From NCBI GenBank assembly GCA_015065105.1, contig SVQZ01000001.1, positions 90,448 through 154,447 of the forward strand: DNA of 64,000 bases, read 5' to 3'. Below the pieces are notes generated by a model that saw only the letters and a program-made list of their open reading frames with translations, did no database searches and was not told the origin of the DNA. The position numbers were made by a program, and so were the translations under genes. This document shows positions 58,002-64,000 of this stretch, in pieces; position 1 is the first letter of the stretch; every line of letters starts with the position of its first letter. Origin of the DNA: Oscillospiraceae bacterium. GTDB lineage: Bacteria; Bacillota; Clostridia; Oscillospirales; CAG-272.

Positions 58002-58664
58002 TTATTCTCCCAATTCATATAATTCAATATATTTTTCTCTTGCCTTATTCACCTTACGTACATAGCCTTCGGTTTCTTCAAAGGGTATATCGGTAAGCTT
58101 ACCGTCGGATGATATATCGGGGTCTTCAAGCCAGGCAGAAACGTTACCCGGTCCGGCATTATAAGCTGCATACACAAGATCCCAATCTTTGTAAAGGTTA
58201 TTATAAAGCCTCGAAAGATAGTATGTTCCGTATTTTATATTTGTATCAACGTCAAAGATATCTTCATCGGGCTTTATCTCGCCGAGCCATCTTTGACAAT
58301 CCTCATATGTAGGCTTTGTAAGCTGCATCAGTCCGCAGGCATTTGCCGGAGAGACAGCATCGGTGTCAAAATCGCTTTCGGTCTTGATAACCGCAAATAT
58401 TATACTTGCGGGAACAGAAAACTCTTCTGAATACTTATAAACGTATTCCTCGTATTCCAAAGGATATATCGTTTTTTCAAGTTCAATATAAAACTCGGGA
58501 TCAATAACCGCAGGAGATTTTTCATCATTCTTTTTTCTGCATCCTCCGAATAAAAGGGAGGCTGAAATTACAGCAACAATGCAGCTGAGTGTAAGGATAA
58601 TAATTACGGTTGATCTGAGCTTTGTATTCCTCTTACGTCTGTATCTCTTACTTTTTTTCGTCAT
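58002..58664 (-). CDS. Lytic transglycosylase (SLT domain)
   Basis: N-terminal TM; FSVPASIIFAVIKTESDFDTDAVSPANACGLMQLTKPTYEDCQRWLG...AYNAGPGNVSAWL. Confidence 0.94.
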   Translation of the reverse strand: MTKKSKRYRRKRNTKLRSTVIIILTLSCIVAVISASLLFGGCRKKNDEKSPAVIDPEFYIELEKTIYPLEYEEYVYKYSEEFSVPASIIFAVIKTESDFDTDAVSPANACGLMQLTKPTYEDCQRWLGEIKPDEDIFDVDTNIKYGTYYLSRLYNNLYKDWDLVYAAYNAGPGNVSAWLEDPDISSDGKLTDIPFEETEGYVRKVNKAREKYIELYELGE

Positions 58665-59253
58665 ATAACCTCTTTAATACAGTTTTGAGCTTATCGATCT
58701 GCGGCTCAAGCTCTCTTCCGTCATTTATAACCGTAAAATCACAGTTTTCACGGAAAAAAGAATCATCTTTCTGGTTTTTGAAGCGTTCAAGTGCTTTTTT
58801 AAGGGTAATACCGTCACGTTCCATAACTCTTTTGACTCTGATTTCAAGAGGTGCTGTAACACCAACGGTAAAATCGCATTCCTTGTCAAATCCGCTTTCA
58901 AAAAGAAGGGGGGCATCAACGTAAAAATACTTGATGTTCTGAAGCTGTGCCATAAATACAGCCTGTCTGATTCGTTCAAGGATAAGTGTGTGCGTTATTC
59001 TGTTAAGAGCTTCAAGCTTTTCGGTATCGTTAAATACTATAGAAGCAAGAGCATTACGGTCAATGCCGCCTCTGTTGTTAACAACAACGTCTCCGAATTC
59101 CTTTTTTAAAGCATCAACGCACTCTCCGGGGCGGGATATCATTGAATGATAAAGTGAATCCGTATCGCAAAATGCAACGTCCTCACCGAATAGATATTGA
59201 TACAAATAACCCTTTCCGGAACCGCTTGTTCCTGTCAAACCTATTGTCAGCAT
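58648..59253 (-). CDS. coaE: Dephospho-CoA kinase
   Basis: IGLTGTSGSGKGYLYQYL; FCDTDSLYHSMI; DAPLLFESGFDKECD; coupled to the lytic transglycosylase gene (17-nt overlap). Confidence 0.9.
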   Translation of the reverse strand: MLTIGLTGTSGSGKGYLYQYLFGEDVAFCDTDSLYHSMISRPGECVDALKKEFGDVVVNNRGGIDRNALASIVFNDTEKLEALNRITHTLILERIRQAVFMAQLQNIKYFYVDAPLLFESGFDKECDFTVGVTAPLEIRVKRVMERDGITLKKALERFKNQKDDSFFRENCDFTVINDGRELEPQIDKLKTVLKRLYDEKK

Positions 59254-59420
59254 ATATATCCCCTTATAACACTATAATATATTATTATATCATATTTAAA
59301 ATAATTTTCAAGTAATAGAACAAAATTTCTTGATTTATTTGGAATATATTGCATTATTTATAAATATATGATAAAATAACCTTAACGGAATTTTCCGAAA
59401 ATAAATTCAAGGAGGCTATT

Positions 59421-60116
59421 ATGAACTCATTCAAAAAGTATCTTGCCGAATTTATCGGTACATTCGTGCTTGTATTCTTCGCTTGCGGTACTGCAGTTGT
59501 TGTAGGCTGTAATGCACAGGCAGGCACAGGATACCTTCTCACAGCACTCGCATTCGGTCTCGTTATCGTTGCTATGGCTTATTCTGTAGGCAATGTATCC
59601 GGATGCCACATCAACCCCGCGGTTTCTATCGCAATGCTTATCTCAAAGAAGCTTTCGGGTAAGGACTTTATCGGCTATGTAGTTGCACAGTTCCTCGGCG
59701 CTACAGCAGGTGCAGGCGTTCTTATGCTTGTTACAGATCCCAAGTGGGAGGTTGTTGATTTTGCAGCAGATGCAGGTAACAAGCTCGGAACAAACGCACT
59801 CTATATGGATAATGTCGCCCTCTCCCTCCTCATTGAGGTTATCCTCACCTTCGTATTCGTATTTGCTATTCTCGGTGTTACATCCAAGATCGAGAACGGT
59901 GCAGTAGCAGGTATAGTTATAGGCCTCAGCCTTACATTGGTACATATTCTCGGTATCTCCTTCACGGGCACCAGCGTTAACCCCGCAAGAAGCTTCGGTC
60001 CCGCACTCTTTGTAAGTGGTGCTCTCAGCGATGTATGGGTATTCATCGTAGCACCCCTCGTAGGCGGCGCTCTTGCAGCTATCGTTTATAAGTTCCTCGC
60101 TTCTGAGAAAAAGTAA
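59421..60116 (+). CDS. MIP family channel, aquaporin
   Basis: LAEFIGTFVLVFFACGTAVV; CHINPAVSIAM; SFTGTSVNPARSFGPALF. Confidence 0.94.
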   Translation: MNSFKKYLAEFIGTFVLVFFACGTAVVVGCNAQAGTGYLLTALAFGLVIVAMAYSVGNVSGCHINPAVSIAMLISKKLSGKDFIGYVVAQFLGATAGAGVLMLVTDPKWEVVDFAADAGNKLGTNALYMDNVALSLLIEVILTFVFVFAILGVTSKIENGAVAGIVIGLSLTLVHILGISFTGTSVNPARSFGPALFVSGALSDVWVFIVAPLVGGALAAIVYKFLASEKK

Positions 60117-60136
60117 TTTTATACAAGCTGCATATT

Positions 60137-60160
60137 AAAGGACTTGTTTTCAAGTCCTTT
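60137..60160 (+). terminator. Terminator of aquaporin gene
   Basis: AAAGGACTTGTTTTCAAGTCCTTT followed by AATTTTATTTT. Confidence 0.8.
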
Positions 60161-60180
60161 AATTTTATTTTCAAAACCTC

Positions 60181-60209
60181 TTGATTTTTATTAAAACTCA
60201 TGATATAAT
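60181..60209 (+). promoter_or_regulatory. Predicted sigma-A promoter of 199-bp array/tRNA-Ser unit (TTGATT-17-TATAAT)
   Basis: Consensus -10, 17-nt spacer; predicted start a few nt before the first repeat. Confidence 0.65.
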
Positions 60210-60221
60210 ATCAAAGTTGAA

Positions 60222-60818
60222 TACGGAGAGATATCGAAGTGGGGACGTTTGCTAGCGCTGCCTGTGGCAGAGCAAGCGAGGCATAAGGAGTGGCAGCGGT
60301 CGAAGAGATCAAGCACCCACGGATGCGCAGATCGATTCGCTTACCGCAACAGGACATAACGGGGCGACCCGTTCGATGAAAATTAAATAGTTCGTTTTGT
60401 TCCAAACGGAGCTTAACATATACGGAGACGTATCGAAGTGGGGACGTTGCCGAGCGCTGCCGGTGGCAGATGAAGCGAGGCATAAGGAGTGGCAGCGGTC
60501 GAAGAGATCAAGCACCCACGGATGCGATGATTGATTCGGGTACCGCAACAGGGCATAACGGGGCGCCCCGTTCGATAGAAATTGAATAGTTTGTTTTGCT
60601 CCAAACGGAGCTTAACATATACGGAGAGATATCGAAGTGGGGACGTTGCCGAGCGCTGCCGGTGGCAGATAAAGCGAGGCATAAGGAGTGGCAGCGGTCG
60701 AAGAGATCAAGCACCCACGGATGCGCAGATCGATTCGCTTACCGAAACAGGACATAGCGGGGCGACCCGTTCGATGAAAATTAAATAGTTCGTTTTGTTC
60801 CAAACGGAGCTTAACATA
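60222..60818 (+). repeat. Three exact-length 199-bp tandem repeats, each beginning with a copy of the tRNA-Ser 5' end
   Basis: Units 60222-60420, 60421-60619 and 60620-60818, each TACGGAGA(GA|CG)TATCGAAGTGGGGACGTT...CAAACGGAGCTTAACATA; the next occurrence at 60819 continues into the real tRNA. Confidence 0.95.
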
Positions 60819-60821
60819 TAC

Positions 60822-60910
60822 GGAGACGTATCGAAGTGGTCATAACGGGGCTGACTCGAAATCAGTTTGCGGGCAACCGCACGTGAGTTCGAATCTCACC
60901 GTCTCCGCCA
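60822..60910 (+). tRNA. tRNA-Ser (anticodon CGA), CCA encoded
   Basis: Acceptor GGAGACG/CGTCTCC, anticodon stem-loop CTGA-CTCGAAA-TCAG, long variable arm TTTGCGGGCAACCGCACG, T-arm GTGAGTTCGAATCTCAC, GCCA. Confidence 0.94.
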
Positions 60911-60943
60911 AAAAAGCGACTTGTTTCAGCAAGTCGCTTTTTT
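60911..60943 (+). terminator. Terminator of tRNA-Ser
   Basis: AAAAAAGCGACTTGTTTCAGCAAGTCGCTTTTTT. Confidence 0.88.
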
Positions 60944-61139
60944 AAATAGATCTGCGACTGAAACATTGCTCCGTAATATAAAATACACTCTCGAAATAGC
61001 TAAAAATTTTATATTTAACCATACAGATCAACTAAAATTGGAAAAGTTCTTGTATTTCTGTTAATAATAAAGTATAATAAAAACAAGAACGGTTGCTTTA
61101 AGCAAAAACAATTAATAATATTTATAGGCAGGTATTAAA

Positions 61140-62690
61140 ATGAAAAACTGGTTAACTGACGCGGTAGTATATGAGATCTATCCGCAGTCCTTCAACGACA
61201 CAAACGGCGACGGTATAGGCGACCTTCAGGGTATTATCGAAAAGCTTGATTATATCAAGGATCTTGGTTTTACCGCTATCTGGCTCAACCCCATCAACGC
61301 AAGCTCCTTCAGAGATGCGGGCTATGACGTTACAGACTTTTACAGTGTTGCGCCCAGATACGGAACAAACGAGGATTACAAAAGAATGTGCGATGAAGCG
61401 CATAAGCGCGGAATGAAGGTGATCTTCGACCTTGTTGCAGGTCATACCTCTATCGACCATCCTTGGTTTATTGAATCGGCTAAGGTTGAGAAAAACGAAT
61501 ATACAAACCGTTATATCTGGACAAACGAATCCTTTGACGACGGTGTAGGAATCGCCAGCCTCGGCGAAAGAGATGCAAAGGTTATCAACAATTTCTTCTG
61601 GAGCCAGCCCGCACTTAACTACGGCTACGCTAACCCCAACCCCGCTAATCCCTGGGAGCTCCCCGTTGACCACCCCGACTGTGTTGCCATGAGAAAAGAG
61701 CTCATGAACATTATTGATTTCTGGATGGATCTCGGTACAGACGCATTCAGAGTAGATATGGCAGCTCACCTGATCAAGGGCGATATCACAAAGGAAAAGA
61801 CCTCCGATCTCTGGCATGAGGTTAGAAGACATATTGAAGAAAGAAATCCCGAGGTTCTTTTGATTGCGGAATGGGCATTCCCCGAAGAAGCGGTTAGATG
61901 CGGTTTCCACCTTGATTTCCTTTTACATAGCGGTCCCACCGCATACCGTTCCCTTTTCAGATATGAAAAAGGCAGAAACACAACAACCGACTTTGTAGGT
62001 CACAGTTACTTTTCCCGCGAGGGTAAGGGTAACATTAACGAATACCTTGACAGATACCTTTTCGACCTTGAAAACACCCGCGGCAAGGGTTATATAGGAA
62101 TGATAACCGGTAACCATGATATGCAGAGACTTGCATATATGAGAGACAAGGAAGAGCTCAAGGCGGCTCTTACATTCCTATTCACTATGCCCGGTGTTCC
62201 CTTCGTTTACTACGGTGATGAAATCGGTATGGACTACCTTAAGGGTCTTCCTTCAAAGGAGGGCGGCTATATCAGAACAGGCGCAAGAACTCCCATGCAG
62301 TGGAACAACGAAAAGAACCACGGCTTCTCTGAGAGCGACACACCCTACCTTCCCACAGATAATAGAGAGAGCGCACCCACGGTTGAGGCGCAGATAAACG
62401 ATCCCGATTCTGTACTGAACTTCGTTAAGAAGATCATCAAGCTTCACCGCGAGATCCCCGCATTCCATCCCGAAGGCGAATTTGAGATCCTTCTTCCCTC
62501 TTATCCCTTCGTATTTGAAAGAGCGGCAGAGGGCAAGAAATACCTCGTTGCGATCAACCCCTCCGATGCAATTAGATACTTTGATGCTCCCGAGTGTAAG
62601 GATGTTCTTATCAGCCAGAACACAGAGTTCGAGGGCAACAGACTCGTACTCAAGGGCGCAAGCTTTATTGTATTTGAGGAAAACATTTAA
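61140..62690 (+). CDS. GH13 alpha-glucosidase/alpha-amylase family enzyme
   Basis: VVYEIYPQSFNDTNGDGIGDLQGIIEKLDYIKDLGFTAIWLNPI; DAFRVDMAAHL; LLIAEWA; TGNHDMQR; GVPFVYYGDEIGM. Confidence 0.93.
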   Translation: MKNWLTDAVVYEIYPQSFNDTNGDGIGDLQGIIEKLDYIKDLGFTAIWLNPINASSFRDAGYDVTDFYSVAPRYGTNEDYKRMCDEAHKRGMKVIFDLVAGHTSIDHPWFIESAKVEKNEYTNRYIWTNESFDDGVGIASLGERDAKVINNFFWSQPALNYGYANPNPANPWELPVDHPDCVAMRKELMNIIDFWMDLGTDAFRVDMAAHLIKGDITKEKTSDLWHEVRRHIEERNPEVLLIAEWAFPEEAVRCGFHLDFLLHSGPTAYRSLFRYEKGRNTTTDFVGHSYFSREGKGNINEYLDRYLFDLENTRGKGYIGMITGNHDMQRLAYMRDKEELKAALTFLFTMPGVPFVYYGDEIGMDYLKGLPSKEGGYIRTGARTPMQWNNEKNHGFSESDTPYLPTDNRESAPTVEAQINDPDSVLNFVKKIIKLHREIPAFHPEGEFEILLPSYPFVFERAAEGKKYLVAINPSDAIRYFDAPECKDVLISQNTEFEGNRLVLKGASFIVFEENI

Positions 62691-62696
62691 GATAAG

Positions 62697-62729
62697 CAAA
62701 AAGCACTTGTTCGCAAGTGCTTTTTGAAA
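62697..62729 (+). terminator. Terminator
   Basis: AAAAAGCACTTGTTCGCAAGTGCTTTTT. Confidence 0.88.
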
Positions 62730-62757
62730 ATATTAAAGAAATAACAGGAGAAATATA

Positions 62758-63789
62758 ATGTGCAAAAATAAAGAATGCTTCTGCGAGCATCACCACAAGC
62801 CGTTGCCGGGAACCGGCGGAGAACGGTATATTCCCTACTCCGAGAGAAACGGTGAAGAGTCGGTGGTATATTTTACAAGAGAACTAAGTGATAAAGGACT
62901 TCTCCGAATATTTGACAGATTAAGTGAAAATCTTCACGGCAAGGTTGCGGTAAAGATACATACTGGAGAACGTAACGGCCCCAATCTTGTTCCCACAGAT
63001 TGGGTCAAGTCACTTTTTGACAACAGACTTGACGACAAAGCCTCTATCATCGAAACAAATACATATTATGACGGTGACCGTCACAGCACCGAGAATCACC
63101 GCGAGCTTCTCAAGGTAAACGGCTGGACCTTCTGCCCTGTTGACATTCTTGATGCAGAGGGAGGCGAGATGTGGGAAGTCAAGAACGGCAAGTGGTTTGA
63201 TAGGATATCTATAGGCGGGCATCTTAAAAATTACGATTCATTTGTAAATCTCACACACTTCAAGGGACATACTGCAGGCGGCTTTGGCGGCTGCAATAAA
63301 AATATAGGTATCGGCTGTGCCGACGGTCTTGTGGGAAAGGCGATGATACACTCCACTCCAGGACAGGATGATATGTGGGATATCGCAAAGGAAGAATTTA
63401 TGGAGAGAATGTGCGAGTCCACAAAGGCTGTAACAGATCATTTCAAGGGCAGTATCATCCATATTAACGTAATGAGAAATATGTCGGTATCCTGCGACTG
63501 CGAGGGAATTTATGCAGCACCTGTTGTTACACCAAACGTAGGGATCCTTGCTTCTGTCGATATCCTTGCCGCCGATCAGGCAAGTGTTGACATGATATAC
63601 GCTATGAAGGAGGATTACCGCCGGGACCTTGTTGAACGTTTCGAGACACGTCACGGTCTGCGTCAGCTTTCCTATATGAAGGAGCTTGGCATGGGTAACG
63701 ATAAATATACCTTAATTGACATAGACAATAACGACCAAATTATAACCGCAGAAAAGGCGGTAGAAGAAGTAGTTCCATTTGAAGGATAA
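62758..63789 (+). CDS. DUF362 domain-containing protein
   Basis: GKVAVKIHTGERNGPNLVPTDWVKSLFD...FVNLTHFKGHTAGGFGGCNKNIGIGCADG. Confidence 0.85.
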   Translation: MCKNKECFCEHHHKPLPGTGGERYIPYSERNGEESVVYFTRELSDKGLLRIFDRLSENLHGKVAVKIHTGERNGPNLVPTDWVKSLFDNRLDDKASIIETNTYYDGDRHSTENHRELLKVNGWTFCPVDILDAEGGEMWEVKNGKWFDRISIGGHLKNYDSFVNLTHFKGHTAGGFGGCNKNIGIGCADGLVGKAMIHSTPGQDDMWDIAKEEFMERMCESTKAVTDHFKGSIIHINVMRNMSVSCDCEGIYAAPVVTPNVGILASVDILAADQASVDMIYAMKEDYRRDLVERFETRHGLRQLSYMKELGMGNDKYTLIDIDNNDQIITAEKAVEEVVPFEG

Positions 63790-63823
63790 CTATAGTCAAA
63801 CAGTAACTACTACAATATACATA

Positions 63824-63849
63824 AAAGCCGGCAAATGCCGGCTTTTATG
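63824..63849 (+). terminator. Terminator
   Basis: AAAAGCCGGCAAATGCCGGCTTTTA. Confidence 0.85.
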
Positions 63850-63873
63850 CTGCAATAGCGTTTGTATTTATTT

Positions 63874-64000
63874 GGGTTCTATACTAAATGTTGGGGTGAA
63901 ACCTAACAGATAGGCAAAAAAAGATGAGCATATCTGAAAAAATCTGATAGAATGAAGTTGACAGACAAACATTCATCGGAGGTTTCGGATATGCTCAATT
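63874..64000 (+). mobile_element. Possible left end of an insertion sequence, truncated by window edge
   Basis: Terminus-like GGGTTCTATACTAAATGTTGGGGTG..., then short leader and ATGCTCAATT at 63991 with upstream CGGAGG. Other end and transposase not visible. Confidence 0.35.

Noticed and set aside
60355-60420. GTTCGAT in the repeat units considered as the T-arm of a second functional tRNA
   Set aside because: No matching acceptor 3' strand, no complementary T-stem and no CCA; at best a decayed tRNA-like remnant.
60211-60803. Overlapping minus-strand ORFs in the 199-bp array (e.g. MPRFICHRQRSATSPLRYVSVYVKLRLEQ...)
   Set aside because: 199 is not divisible by 3, so each unit shifts frame; similar peptides simply reflect the repeated DNA and contain antisense tRNA sequence. 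No RBS seen.
60222-60818. 199-bp array considered as CRISPR
   Set aside because: Whole unit is repeated with no unique spacers; no cas genes nearby.
61152-61910. 252-aa minus-strand ORF
   Set aside because: Antisense to the GH13 enzyme with intact catalytic motifs.

Overview
The window reads as chromosomal DNA from a spore-forming, S-layer-bearing Clostridia-like Firmicute. Sporulation is indicated by SpoIVB, SigG and a SPOCS/LysM protein; the S-layer by several SLH-domain proteins. Most of it is ordinary housekeeping and surface-protein content: PepD, PaaK+ACT, GltX/GlnS, MetY, M29 and M18 peptidases, AddAB, a GyrB/ParE-like subunit, CoaE, aquaporin and GH13. There are two confident tRNA genes, Thr-GGT and Ser-CGA. 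The most unusual content is: (1) three exact-period 199-bp tandem repeats, each starting with a copy of the tRNA-Ser 5' end, placed between a consensus-like promoter and the intact tRNA-Ser(CGA); (2) an array of short palindromes punctuated by AGTGAAGTT, in two halves of opposite orientation, downstream of tRNA-Thr; (3) a recurrent ~75-aa extracellular module (nine copies by eye) shared in the same order by three large secreted proteins; (4) a homologue of the Anabaena sensory rhodopsin transducer (ASRT) beside a GHMP sugar kinase / nucleotidyltransferase / GalE cluster with no GalT visible. All calls were made by eye from the sequence and supplied ORFs; no database search was run.
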